In this document: positions 31,749 to 39,733 of the stretch, in pieces
Layout of the letters: each line of letters opens with the position of its first letter
How positions within the stretch are numbered: position 1 is the first letter of the stretch
The notes under the pieces: generated by a model
Told to the model about the DNA's origin: nothing
What the model saw: only the letters and a program-made list of their open reading frames with translations
The model's database searches: none
Origin: Parafrigoribacterium_A soli
Lineage (GTDB): Bacteria > Actinomycetota > Actinomycetes > Actinomycetales > Microbacteriaceae
Length of the DNA stretch: 64,000 nucleotides
Assembly (NCBI RefSeq): GCF_040227235.1
Contig: NZ_JBELNZ010000001.1
Location: forward strand, 620,001-684,000
Direction of reading: 5' to 3'
Translations under genes and position numbers: made by a program

Positions 31749-32246
31749 CTACGCGGCGGGGGCCAGGTACTCTTCCCAGCCGGGGACGTCGCGCTCTATG
31801 CCGCGCACCATCCACGAGGTGCCGTGCGGGGCGCGGGGGCGGATGCGCAGGGTCCAGCCCATCTCGGCCAACGTGCGGTCGCCCTTCTTGTTGTTGCAGC
31901 GCAGGCAGCAGGCCACCAGGTTCTCCCAGCTGTCCGCACCCCCACGCGAACGCGGCTGCACGTGGTCGATCGTGTTCGCCGCACCGCCACAGTAGGCGCA
32001 GTGCTGGTTGTCCCGACGCAGCACACCGCGGCGCGAGACCGGGATCAGCCGCGACATCGGAATGCGCACGTAGCGCGTGAGCACAATCACCGAGGGGCGC
32101 GCCCAGGAACCGGACGATCCGCACACCGGATGCTCGGCATCCGCAGCGACGACCGTCGCCTTCTCGTTCATCACGAGCACCAGTGCCCGCTTGAACGACA
32201 CCACGGCGAGGGGCTCAAAGCCCGCGTTGAGGACCAGTGTGCGCAT
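31749..32246 (-). CDS. HNH endonuclease-family protein
   Basis: A 165-aa protein common in actinobacteria. MRTLVLNAGFEPLAVVSFKR opens it; the HNH core is HCAYCGGAANTIDHVQPRSR, then ENLVACCLRCNNKKGDRTL, with two CxxC zinc pairs and the catalytic His in IDHV. The invariant gene is single-copy and core in many Microbacteriaceae, so a housekeeping rather than mobile role is likely. The start could be 32246 or two codons earlier at 32252. Confidence 0.93.
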   Translation of the reverse strand: MRTLVLNAGFEPLAVVSFKRALVLVMNEKATVVAADAEHPVCGSSGSWARPSVIVLTRYVRIPMSRLIPVSRRGVLRRDNQHCAYCGGAANTIDHVQPRSRGGADSWENLVACCLRCNNKKGDRTLAEMGWTLRIRPRAPHGTSWMVRGIERDVPGWEEYLAPAA

Positions 32247-32334
32247 TCTCATCCAATCGACAATCCCCTGGACGGCTTCCAGGCGGTTCGATGCACCTCA
32301 CGCTCCTGAGAGCCGAGAGATCCGCTGCCACAAC

Positions 32335-32364
32335 AAAAAAGCACTGTCAGACAACGACAGTGCT
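32335..32364 (-). terminator. Rho-independent terminator (minus strand)
   Basis: AGCACTGTC / GACAGTGCT, a perfect 9-bp stem with a 7-nt loop, followed on the minus strand by TTTTTT. The nearest annotated minus-strand gene upstream of it ends at 32733, some 370 bp away. Confidence 0.75.
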
Positions 32365-32412
32365 CGATTCGCGCGCGACAGGGCCGCACGGCTGGCAACA
32401 GTGCCGTATGTC

Positions 32413-32450
32413 AAAAAGGCCGCAGTCATCCAAGGCGTGGATGCTGCGGC
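32413..32450 (-). terminator. Second hairpin terminator (minus strand)
   Basis: Arms GCCGCAG-TCATCCA and TGGATG-CTGCGGC (32419-32450) pair with one bulge, followed on the minus strand by CCTTTTT. Together with the terminator at 32335 it brackets a short segment that may hold a small RNA. Otherwise 32253-32574 shows no gene. Confidence 0.55.
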
Positions 32451-32574
32451 GGTTCGACATCGGCTCTCCCGAAAACGGCTCTCAGAATTGCGAGGGTTCT
32501 AGATTAACGCAAGATCGGGGGTGCGGATGACCGGGGCGCGCCGCCCGTTACCGTTCGTTAACCGTGCGCGTGGG

Positions 32575-32726
32575 GGTCTCGACAGGCTCGACCAGCGCGA
32601 CGGGTGGGGGTCTCGACAAGCTCGACCAGCGGGACGGGTGGGGGTCTCGACAAGCTCGACCAGCGGGAGAAGCCGTGCGGTCGGGAGGTCTCGACAGGCT
32701 CGACCTGCGGAAGCTGCTCGACCAGC
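32575..32726. repeat. Four-unit array of the GGTCTCGACAAGCTCGACC repeat
   Basis: Units begin at 32575, 32609, 32642 and 32696; each reads GGTCTCGACA(A/G)GCTCGACC followed by AGCG or TGCGG. They lie head to tail immediately after the stop of the DtxR-type gene. Confidence 0.9.
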
Positions 32727-32732
32727 GGGGAG

Positions 32733-33425
32733 CTAGATGCCTACGTAGACGTGGATGGCCACCTCGTTGGGCAGCTCGAGACCCTCATCCGAACCCTCTA
32801 CCTGCACGAGCACGTACGAACCGGATGCGGTGAAGCTCGCCGCCGCCCCCGGAACCACTCCCGCGGCACGCAGCTGCTCGAGCAGTTCCGACTCGTACTG
32901 CACCGGCTCACCCAGGCGACGGATGGTGCCCTTGATCGGGCCGACCGCGCCCAAGACATAGTTGACGATGTTGACCACGCCATCCGCGAACTTGCCGGTC
33001 GAGACGGCGCCGAGCTCATCGAGCCCCGGAATCGGGTTGCCGTAGGGCGAGTGCGTGGGGTGCTCGAGCATCTCGAGGATGCGGCGCTCCACCTGCTCGC
33101 TCATCACGTGCTCCCAGCGGCATGCCTCCTCGTGCACGAGCGCCCAGTCGAGGCCGATCACATCCGCGAGCAGTCGTTCGGCGAGGCGGTGCTTGCGCAT
33201 CACGTGCACGGCCTTGCTGCGACCCTCATCGGTGAGCACCAGGTGGCGGTCGCCCTCGACCACGACGAGACCGTCACGTTCCATGCGGCCGACGGTCTGC
33301 GAAACGGTGGGGCCGGAGTGACCGAGGCGCTCAGAAATGCGAGCCCGAAGGGGAATGATGTTCTCTTCTTCGAGCTCGTAGATGGTGCGCAGATACATCT
33401 CAGTGGTGTCAATGAGATCCGCCAT
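32733..33425 (-). CDS. DtxR/IdeR-family metal-dependent transcriptional regulator
   Basis: A 230-aa iron-type repressor. LIDTTEMYLRTIYELEEENI and GHSGPTVSQTVGRMERDGLV form the DNA-binding domain; HRLAERLLADVIGLDW, HEEACRWEHVMSE and HPTHSPYGNPIPG supply the metal ligands, including the Cys at the primary site that marks Fe(II)-sensing DtxR/IdeR rather than MntR. Residues 150-230 are the SH3-like domain. AGGAGG precedes the ATG. It would repress siderophore and iron-uptake genes when iron is sufficient; no such genes are in the window. Confidence 0.94.
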   Translation of the reverse strand: MADLIDTTEMYLRTIYELEEENIIPLRARISERLGHSGPTVSQTVGRMERDGLVVVEGDRHLVLTDEGRSKAVHVMRKHRLAERLLADVIGLDWALVHEEACRWEHVMSEQVERRILEMLEHPTHSPYGNPIPGLDELGAVSTGKFADGVVNIVNYVLGAVGPIKGTIRRLGEPVQYESELLEQLRAAGVVPGAAASFTASGSYVLVQVEGSDEGLELPNEVAIHVYVGI

Positions 33426-33471
33426 TGATGCCTCCTAGATGTCGCACGAAAGCGCTCACGCCGTAAGAGGC

Positions 33472-33482
33472 AAGCCTAACCT
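33472..33482. promoter_or_regulatory. Possible half iron-box upstream of the DtxR/IdeR gene
   Basis: CAAGCCTAACCT lies between the DtxR-type gene and serC and matches the right half of the IdeR consensus (AGGCTAACCTAA). The left half is poor, so regulation is only suggested. Confidence 0.3.
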
Positions 33483-33550
33483 GTGCCAGCATCCGGCGCT
33501 CTGAGGCGCACCCCGCACAGCCCCATAAACCGCGCCCCTAGAATTGCTGC

Positions 33551-34663
33551 ATGCCCGAGCTGACAATTCCCACTGATCTCCTGCCCGCCGACGGACGCTT
33601 CGGCGCAGGTCCATCGAAGGTGCGCCCCGAACAGCTGGCCTACCTCGCCGGCGCAGGCGCCAAGATCATGGGCACCTCCCACCGCCAGGCACCGGTCAAG
33701 AATCTCGTCGCGAGCGTGCAGTCGGGGCTCGCCGAACTGTTCCGCCTGCCCGACGGCTACGAGGTCGTCATGGGCAACGGCGGCTCCACCGCCTTCTGGG
33801 ACGCCGCAGCCTTCGGCCTCATCGAGCGCCGCAGCCAGAACCTCGTCTTCGGCGAGTTCAGCAGCAAGTTCGCTGCGGCGGCAGGCGCACCGTGGCTCAA
33901 GGTTCCGAGCGTGATCAAGGCGGATGCCGGCTCACGCAGCGAACCGCAGCCGCTGGCCGGAGTCGACGTGTACGCCTGGCCACACAACGAGACCTCCACC
34001 GGCGTCATGGCTCCCGTCACCCGGGTGCACGGCGACGAGGGTGCGCTCACCGTCATCGACGCGACGAGCGCCGCCGGCGGTGTCGACTTCGACGCGTCGC
34101 AGGCCGACGTCTACTACTTCGCACCGCAGAAGAACTTCGCATCCGATGGCGGACTCTGGTTCGCGCTCTTCTCCCCCGCCGCGCTCGAGCGGGTCGAACG
34201 CATCGCTGGCACCGACCGCTACATCCCCGAGTTCCTCTCGCTCACCAATGCGATCAGCAACTCGCGCCTCAACCAGACCCTCAACACTCCGGCCCTGTCG
34301 ACCCTGCTTCTGCTCGAGAACCAGGTGCAGTGGATCAATGGCAACGGCGGCCTGGCGTGGGCCGACGCGCGCACCAAGGAATCGTCATCCGCACTGTATG
34401 AATGGGCGGATGCGGTGGACTACGCGACGCCATTCGTCTCGAACCCCGACCACCGCTCGCAGGTGGTCGTGACCATCGACTTCGATGACGCCGTGGACGC
34501 CGCCGCGATCGCGAAGACGCTGCGCGCCAACGGCATCGTCGACACCGAGCCCTACCGCAAGCTCGGCCGCAACCAGCTGCGGGTCGCCACCTTCACCGCG
34601 GTCGACCCCGCGGACGTGCGGCAGCTGATCGCGTCGATCGAGTACGTCGTAGGCAAGCTGTAG
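33551..34663 (+). CDS. serC: Phosphoserine aminotransferase
   Basis: A 370-aa PLP enzyme that converts 3-phosphohydroxypyruvate and glutamate to phosphoserine, the second step of serine synthesis. LLPADGRFGAGPSKVRPEQL is the actinobacterial SerC start; MGTSHRQAPVK, GNGGSTAFWDAAAF and the PLP lysine Lys194 in FAPQKNFASDGG identify it. The C-terminus has RKLGRNQLRVATFTAVDPADV. The size matches the mycobacterial-type SerC. It is divergent from the DtxR-type gene. Confidence 0.96.
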   Translation: MPELTIPTDLLPADGRFGAGPSKVRPEQLAYLAGAGAKIMGTSHRQAPVKNLVASVQSGLAELFRLPDGYEVVMGNGGSTAFWDAAAFGLIERRSQNLVFGEFSSKFAAAAGAPWLKVPSVIKADAGSRSEPQPLAGVDVYAWPHNETSTGVMAPVTRVHGDEGALTVIDATSAAGGVDFDASQADVYYFAPQKNFASDGGLWFALFSPAALERVERIAGTDRYIPEFLSLTNAISNSRLNQTLNTPALSTLLLLENQVQWINGNGGLAWADARTKESSSALYEWADAVDYATPFVSNPDHRSQVVVTIDFDDAVDAAAIAKTLRANGIVDTEPYRKLGRNQLRVATFTAVDPADVRQLIASIEYVVGKL

Positions 34664-34672
34664 TCGCGTTCC

Positions 34673-34922
34673 GGTCTCGACAGGCTCGACCAACGGGATG
34701 ACCGCGGATTGAGCTTGTCGAAATCTCAGCTGCGAACTACAGAGTGGGGTTTCCATACGCCCGTGCCTCGCTACTCAACCCGCCTATCGGGCGGGTTGAG
34801 TAGGCCGCCCGCGGCCGTATCGAAACCTAGGACACACCAGGGTTTCGATACGCTCGTGCCTCGCTACTCAACCCGCGTATCAGGGATCGAAACCCCGCTC
34901 CCTTCGACAAGCTCAGGGAACG
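34673..34922. repeat. Cluster of three classes of intergenic repeat
   Basis: GGTCTCGACAGGCTCGACC at 34673-34691, an inverted relative at 34706-34725, two GGTTTCGATACG...CGCTACTCAACCCG units (34748-34784 and 34841-34877) with an inverted partner GGCGGGTTGAGTAG...CGTATCGAAACC between them, and TTCGACAAGCTCAGGGAACG at 34903-34922. The inverted pair could form a long hairpin after serC. Confidence 0.85.
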
Positions 34923-34943
34923 AAAGCCGGGTAGCGTTAGGGG

Positions 34944-35162
34944 ATGCGCCTGTGGCTGAAGGACTCCGAGCGACGGCCTGACCCCGCGCCGGTGGAGACG
35001 GATGACCGCAAGGCCATGCTCGTCGGCACCGCGCTGTGGCTGCTCGCCCTTGTCGCGCTCCTGGCCTTCACGGGGCGCGCGGGAGTGCTGTTGTGGACGT
35101 GCGCCGTCGGCCTCGCGCTAGGACTCGTCGGAATCCTCTACACGAGCCTCAGGCGCCGCTAG
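34944..35162 (+). CDS. DUF2530-family membrane protein
   Basis: A 72-aa protein with two membrane segments (residues about 26-44 and 48-68) and the N-terminal pattern MRLWLKDSERRPDPAPVETDDRKAMLVGT typical of the DUF2530 family, which is found next to serC in many actinobacteria. Function unknown. Its 3' end overlaps the convergent DUF3027 gene by 14 bp. Confidence 0.85.
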   Translation: MRLWLKDSERRPDPAPVETDDRKAMLVGTALWLLALVALLAFTGRAGVLLWTCAVGLALGLVGILYTSLRRR

Positions 35163-35721
35163 CCTCGTCGTCGTCGTCCTCGTCGGAATCGTCGTCGTCA
35201 TCCGAGTCGTCGTCGTCGTCCGAGTCGTCGTCGTCATCCGACTCATCCGACTCGAGCGCGTCGTCGATGTCTACGCCGTCGAGGTCGCCGCCGTGCAGCA
35301 GACAGTTGTCGAGCTCGTCGTCGTCATCTTCATCGTCGTCTTCGACATCCGGCTCGTCTTCGGCCTCTCCGCCGTCGACTCCAGCGGCATCCTGCGCGGC
35401 GCGGTAGTCGGCGAGCCGATCGACCCACGGCACCCAGTCGGGAGCCAGCAGTGCGCCGTCGCCGGGCAGCAGCTCGGTCTCGAGCACCGACGGCTCCTCG
35501 CCGTCGACGCGCGCGATGCTCACCGTCCAGTGCCAGCCGGGGTAGCCATCCAGAGTCGTCTCGAAGTGCACCGAGATCACGCCCTCGCCCTCGTCGACCG
35601 ATCCGGCGTTCTCGCCGATCGTCTCGGCGCTCGTGATCTCGAGCAGCGCGGCGCGACCGAGGTCGAAGTCGGCTGCGGTTGCTTCAGAACCGGCCGCCTC
35701 AGAACCGCTCGCCTCAGGCAT
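35149..35721 (-). CDS. DUF3027-family protein with poly-acidic C-terminus
   Basis: A 190-aa protein. FDLGRAALLEITSAETIGEN, FETTLDGYPGWHWTVSIARV and LLPGDGALLAPDWVPWVDRL form the DUF3027 domain found in actinobacteria next to cold-shock and helicase genes. The last 65 residues are nearly all Asp, Glu and Ser, in (SDDDDD)n-like repeats, as in the delta subunit of RNA polymerase. The start at 35721 (MPEASGSEAAGS) overlaps the cold-shock stop by 8 bp. The family role is unknown; the acidic tail suggests binding to a basic or nucleic-acid partner. Confidence 0.88.
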   Translation of the reverse strand: MPEASGSEAAGSEATAADFDLGRAALLEITSAETIGENAGSVDEGEGVISVHFETTLDGYPGWHWTVSIARVDGEEPSVLETELLPGDGALLAPDWVPWVDRLADYRAAQDAAGVDGGEAEDEPDVEDDDEDDDDELDNCLLHGGDLDGVDIDDALESDESDDDDDSDDDDDSDDDDDSDEDDDDEASGA

Positions 35722-36097
35722 CCAGTTCGTCCGCGACCTTGCGCAGCATGGCCGCGATCGTCCTGCTGTGGCTGCCCTCGGGGTAGCGACCGCGCTTGAG
35801 GTTCGAGCCGACACCATCGAGCAGCTTCACGAGGTCTTCGATGATGATCGCCATGTCATCCGCGGGCTTGCGGCTCATCTTCACCAGGCTCGGCGGCGCA
35901 TCCAGCACGCGCACCGACAGCGCCTGGGCGCCACGCTTGCCGTCGGCGATGCCGAACTCGAGCTTGGTTCCGGCCTTCACCGAAGTGACCCCGGATGGCA
36001 ACGCCGAGGCGTGCAGGAAGACCTCCTGGCCATCATCAGAACTGATGAAGCCGAAGCCCTTCTCGTCGTCGTAAAATTTGACCTTGCCGGTGGGCAT
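35714..36097 (-). CDS. Cold-shock-domain protein with C-terminal extension
   Basis: A 127-aa protein. Residues 1-62 are the CSD beta barrel with both RNA-binding motifs (KGFGFIS and VFLHASAL) after MPTGKVKFYDDE. The extension (SLVKMSRKPADDMAIIIEDL, LKRGRYPEGSHSRTIAAMLR) is helical and specific to actinobacterial relatives beside DUF3027. It likely binds single-stranded RNA as a chaperone. The stop overlaps the DUF3027 start, so the two are coupled. Confidence 0.93.
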   Translation of the reverse strand: MPTGKVKFYDDEKGFGFISSDDGQEVFLHASALPSGVTSVKAGTKLEFGIADGKRGAQALSVRVLDAPPSLVKMSRKPADDMAIIIEDLVKLLDGVGSNLKRGRYPEGSHSRTIAAMLRKVADELDA

Positions 36098-36180
36098 GGC
36101 ACGTTCCTCTCGGTGGCTTGAACAGCACGCGGGCCTAAACAATAAGGATACGGCCATCGCCTGCCCGTATCCTTGAGACT

Positions 36181-36459
36181 GTGGCACAAGAGACCCCAGC
36201 AACCATCCATCGTAACGAACGCGTCATCGCTTACATGATCGTTGCGATCGTCGGGCTGTCGATCGTGGCGTTCTTCGCCGTGATCGTCGGCACTTTCAAC
36301 GGAATGACAGGCCCCGATTTCGCTCAGGGCATCTGGCCGGCCGTCGCCTACGCGCCGCTCATCGGGCTTCCGATCGGCTTTCTGCTCATCGTCGCCCTGC
36401 TCGTGCTCGGAGCCCGACGCCGCGGTCGTGAGGCCGCGAATGCGAACGCCAAGAGGTAG
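36181..36459 (+). CDS. Small two-TM membrane protein, unknown function
   Basis: A 92-aa protein with GTG start, two hydrophobic segments (residues 16-38 and 52-78) separated by NGMTGPDFAQGIWP, and a basic tail GARRRGREAANANAKR. Homologues in Microbacteriaceae are annotated as uncharacterised or as multidrug-transporter-like without evidence. It lies between the cold-shock gene and the helicase-associated gene, a conserved position. Confidence 0.78.
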   Translation: MAQETPATIHRNERVIAYMIVAIVGLSIVAFFAVIVGTFNGMTGPDFAQGIWPAVAYAPLIGLPIGFLLIVALLVLGARRRGREAANANAKR

Positions 36460-36519
36460 CACGCCCCACGGCGGCAGACCGCTGGCGGGGCGCAGCCCAG
36501 CAGCGGCGGGAAGACACAG

Positions 36520-38400
36520 ATGAGCAGCGTGCTCGCACTGGCGAGCCGTCTGCGAGGCATGAGCAACACCGAGCTCGTCGAGGCCGTGCGCCGGCGTGGC
36601 TTCAGCACCACAGGCATCAAAGACTTCTTCGACCTCGCCGAGGCGTTCCTCGCCGAGGCCTCCGTGCAGCAGACGCTCTCCCGCCTCGAACGCCCCACCC
36701 TCGCCGTGCTCGCCGCGGCCGGCTCCCTCGCCGTCGAGGGCACCGCGCCCAGCACCGCGGATGTTGCGAGCCAGCTGCGTTCGCTCGGTGCACGTACCGC
36801 GAGCCCCGAGTCCGTCGCCGCCCGGGCCGCCGAGTGCGCCGAGCTGCTGCTCGCCGCCGTCGAGGGCGACGTCATCACCGTGTACGACAGCGTGCGGGAG
36901 AAGCTCGCGGCCTGGCCGAGCCTCGGACTGCCCGGGGAAGCGGAGCTGGCATCCGCCCCACAGCCCGCGAGTCTCGGCTCGGTGCCCGACACCGATCGGC
37001 GCTTCGTCGACCGGCTCGCCGCCGATCGTGCCTTCGCGACGACCACCGCGATCACCGAGTTGCTCACCGGGCTCGAGCACGAACCGGCGCGTGAACTCTC
37101 CCGCGGCGGCATCGCACTGCCCGACAGCAAGCGGCTCGCGAGCGCGATGTCCGTGGACCTCGACGCCGTGCCCGTGCACCTCGCCGTCGCCGACCGGGCG
37201 GCGCTCGTTGCTCGCGAGGGCAACACCTGGATGGTGACCGAGGCCGGCGCATCCTGGCTGCTGCAGCCGTCGAGCACGCGCTGGGTGCTGCTGAGCGCGG
37301 CCTGGCTCGACGCGCTCCCCGGCGACATCCGCCACCTGCTGAGCGAACGCACCCGATCGCTGTGGGGCTCCGGGCTGCGCGGATACATCGACTGGCTGTA
37401 CCCGGCCGGCGGCGACTGGATGGACGAGCGGGTCAGCGCGGGAACCGTGCACGCCGAGCTGCTCGGCATCACCGCGAACAACGCGCCCAGCAGCCCCGGC
37501 TCGCTGCTGCTGGCGGGCAAGACGGATGCGGCAGCGAGCAGCATGGCCGCCCTCCTGCCGCCCGAGGTCGAGCAGGTCTACCTGCAGCACGACCTCTCCG
37601 TCGTGGCTCCCGGGCCGCTGACGCCCGAGGTGGATGCGCGCCTGCGCTCGCTCGCCGACGTGGAGAACCGGTCGCTGGCATCCACCTATCGCATCTCGGC
37701 GTCGAGCCTCAACCGGGCGATGGCGGCGGGCGAGAGCGCCGAGTCGCTGCTCGAGTTTCTCGGCGGAATCTCGCTCACCGGCATCCCGCAGCCGCTAGAC
37801 TACCTCATCGCCGAGACCGCGCAGCGCTATGGGCTGGTGCGCGCCGGCGAGCTGCACGACACGGTGATCGCGCACCCCGCCGCGCGAAGCTACCTGCGAT
37901 CGGATGACGCCGACCTCCTCTCCGCGATCGCGGTCGACCAGTCGCTGTCGGCGCTCGGCCTCATTCGCGTCTCGAGCTCGCGCATCCTCGCCCGCTGCGA
38001 CCGCGACGTGCTGTTCTGGGCGGTGAGCGAGGCGCGCTACCCGGTGGCCGCCGAGGATGCCGACGGCTCGATCGTCTCGCTGCGCCGGCATCATTCGACC
38101 CGGGTTGCGGTCGCTTCCGCGCCGGACCCGGTCGACGCGCTCATCGAGCGACTGCGCCTCGGCGAATCCGACGGCGACGACGAGAACGACCAGGCCTGGC
38201 TGGTGCGCCAACTCGAGGTGGCCATCCGCTCGAAGGCCGCACTCACCGTGACGATCACGATGCCGAACGGCACGGATGTGGACTACCAGCTCGAGCCGAC
38301 GAGCCTCGGCGGCGGGAGGCTGCGGGCGCGCGACCGCAAGTCGGCCATCGAACGCACGCTGCCGCTGTCGAGCATCTCGGGCATCGCCCCGGCCCTCTAG
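36520..38400 (+). CDS. Helicase-associated (XPB N-terminal-like) protein
   Basis: A 626-aa protein of the actinobacterial family that normally precedes the XPB helicase gene. MSSVLALASRLRGMSNTELV, EAVRRRGFSTTGIKDFFDLAE and the repeated winged-helix-like blocks are typical; the helicase_C_3/XPB-associated domain lies at about residues 330-460 (EVEQVYLQHDLSVVAPGPLT). No Walker motifs. It is thought to form part of a nucleotide-excision or DNA-unwinding unit with XPB. Here the partner gene is 16 kb away at 54479. Confidence 0.9.
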   Translation: MSSVLALASRLRGMSNTELVEAVRRRGFSTTGIKDFFDLAEAFLAEASVQQTLSRLERPTLAVLAAAGSLAVEGTAPSTADVASQLRSLGARTASPESVAARAAECAELLLAAVEGDVITVYDSVREKLAAWPSLGLPGEAELASAPQPASLGSVPDTDRRFVDRLAADRAFATTTAITELLTGLEHEPARELSRGGIALPDSKRLASAMSVDLDAVPVHLAVADRAALVAREGNTWMVTEAGASWLLQPSSTRWVLLSAAWLDALPGDIRHLLSERTRSLWGSGLRGYIDWLYPAGGDWMDERVSAGTVHAELLGITANNAPSSPGSLLLAGKTDAAASSMAALLPPEVEQVYLQHDLSVVAPGPLTPEVDARLRSLADVENRSLASTYRISASSLNRAMAAGESAESLLEFLGGISLTGIPQPLDYLIAETAQRYGLVRAGELHDTVIAHPAARSYLRSDDADLLSAIAVDQSLSALGLIRVSSSRILARCDRDVLFWAVSEARYPVAAEDADGSIVSLRRHHSTRVAVASAPDPVDALIERLRLGESDGDDENDQAWLVRQLEVAIRSKAALTVTITMPNGTDVDYQLEPTSLGGGRLRARDRKSAIERTLPLSSISGIAPAL

Positions 38401-38468
38401 GGTTCGCGCGGGTCGAGTGGTCGCGCAGCGACCGCACAAGCCTCACCTTTGTGCGCGCGTCCCGTTTT

Positions 38469-38558
38469 CATAACTCAGGCAGAATCGCCTGCGGCGCGTG
38501 CACGACGCCGCAATCGTGCGGCTACTGGTCTCTTCCGCGCCGAATTGCCTGAGTTATG
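38469..38558. repeat. 90-bp element with 13-bp terminal inverted repeats
   Basis: CATAACTCAGGCA at 38469-38481 and TGCCTGAGTTATG at 38546-38558 are a perfect inverted pair; the interior has further GCCGCAATCGTGCGGC pairing. It lies after the helicase-associated gene in a region without coding potential and has the look of a non-autonomous repeat or a long terminator. Confidence 0.8.
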
Positions 38559-38610
38559 CAAAGGGAGGCGGACGCTTCGAGGCGCAGACGACCCCCGCGA
38601 GCCGCACGCG

Positions 38611-38664
38611 CTAAGCCTTCGGCAGGCTTAGCGACCGCGCGTTCGCTGAGCCTGTCGTAGCGAA
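38611..38664. repeat. Hairpin CTAAGCC/GGCTTAG plus a GTTCGCTGAGCCTGTCG repeat unit
   Basis: CTAAGCC (38611-38617) pairs with GGCTTAG (38625-38631), and GTTCGCTGAGCCTGTCG follows at 38641, a member of the repeat class also seen at 34903 and 49171. It ends in the last codons of the convergent enolase-family gene and may act as a terminator. Confidence 0.6.
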
Positions 38665-38665
38665 A

Positions 38666-39733
38666 TCAGACGAACTCGATGCCTATTCCGTCGGGAGCGC
38701 CGCTGAGCATCGCCTGGCCGTGCTCGATGCGAAGCCCGCTCGGCCGCGCGAGCACGCCCAACTGCTCGAACCGCGCATCCTCGACGTCTTCGACCCAGGT
38801 CGTCTCCGGCAGGGCCAGAGCCACCGAAGCCGACAGCTCCGGCAGCAGGTGCGGCGCAAGCGTCGCTCCCCTGTCGCGCGCCAGTTCCACGATCTCGAGG
38901 AACGGCGTGATTCCCCCCACGCGCACGATGTTCGGCTGCACCACGTCGCACGCACCGGCATCGATGAGGTCGCGAAACCGGTAGACGGTGTGGGCGTTCT
39001 CGCCGAGCGCGATCGGAATGCTCGTGCGGCCCCGCAGCTCGACGTAGCCCGCGGTGTCGTCGGCCCGCAGCGGTTCCTCGAGCCAGTCAATGTCGAAGGG
39101 CGCGAGCGCCTCGGCCGCCACGGATGCCCGCTCGAGGTCCCAGCGCTGGTTCGCGTCGACCATGAGCGCGCGCTCGCTGCCCAGCAACTCACGCACCATC
39201 GACACGCGCCTAAGGTCGTCGGCGAGGTCCGGTCGGCCGATCTTGATCTTCACGGCATCGAAGCCGGATGCGATCCAGCGACGCACCTGCTCGGCGAGCT
39301 CGTCATCCGAGTAGTGCAGATTCACGCCGCTGCCGTACGCCGGCTGTGACTCGTGCCGGCGACCGAGCAGGTCGACGAGCGGCTTCTGCTCGGTGCGACC
39401 ACGCAGGTCCCACAGCGCCAGGTCGAGCCCGGCGAGCGCGATCGTCGTGACGCCGCCACCGCCCGCCTCGTGCAGGTGCTCCCAGACCCCCTGCCAGCTG
39501 CCGGGCTCGGCGGGTAGGCCGACGACAAACGAGCGGATGTCGTGGTCGAGCATTGCCTGCACGGCCCGGGCACCGATCGACGGCGTCCAGGAGAACCCGA
39601 TGCCGCGAGCGCCGTCATCCGTCGTGACGGCGACCTCGATCGTGGAGATCTGGCGGACATCCGCCCCCCACGGCCTCGACAGGGGGATGGTGATGAGCCG
39701 GGTCTCGAACCCGGCGATCGTGCGCTCTGTCAT
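38666..39733 (-). CDS. Enolase-superfamily enzyme (aldarate dehydratase or lactone cycloisomerase-like)
   Basis: A 355-aa barrel enzyme: Lys162 and Lys164 (AVKIKIG), Asp193 (MVDANQRWD), Glu219/Glu220 (WLEEPL), Glu245 (LGENA) and His295 (APHLLPE). Placed after a KdgD-like gene (4-bp overlap) and an extended SDR, it probably acts on a galactaric/glucaric acid or lactone, as galactarolactone cycloisomerase or a sugar-acid dehydratase does. It is the last gene of the six-gene operon. Confidence 0.87.
   Translation of the reverse strand: MTERTIAGFETRLITIPLSRPWGADVRQISTIEVAVTTDDGARGIGFSWTPSIGARAVQAMLDHDIRSFVVGLPAEPGSWQGVWEHLHEAGGGGVTTIALAGLDLALWDLRGRTEQKPLVDLLGRRHESQPAYGSGVNLHYSDDELAEQVRRWIASGFDAVKIKIGRPDLADDLRRVSMVRELLGSERALMVDANQRWDLERASVAAEALAPFDIDWLEEPLRADDTAGYVELRGRTSIPIALGENAHTVYRFRDLIDAGACDVVQPNIVRVGGITPFLEIVELARDRGATLAPHLLPELSASVALALPETTWVEDVEDARFEQLGVLARPSGLRIEHGQAMLSGAPDGIGIEFV

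Noticed and set aside
32575..32726. Four-unit repeat array as a CRISPR array
   Set aside because: Units are 19 bp with unequal, GC-rich gaps and the same unit occurs singly elsewhere; no cas genes nearby.
35977..37590. 537-codon minus-strand open frame over the helicase-associated gene
   Set aside because: Gly/Arg/Glu-rich shadow running over three other genes.
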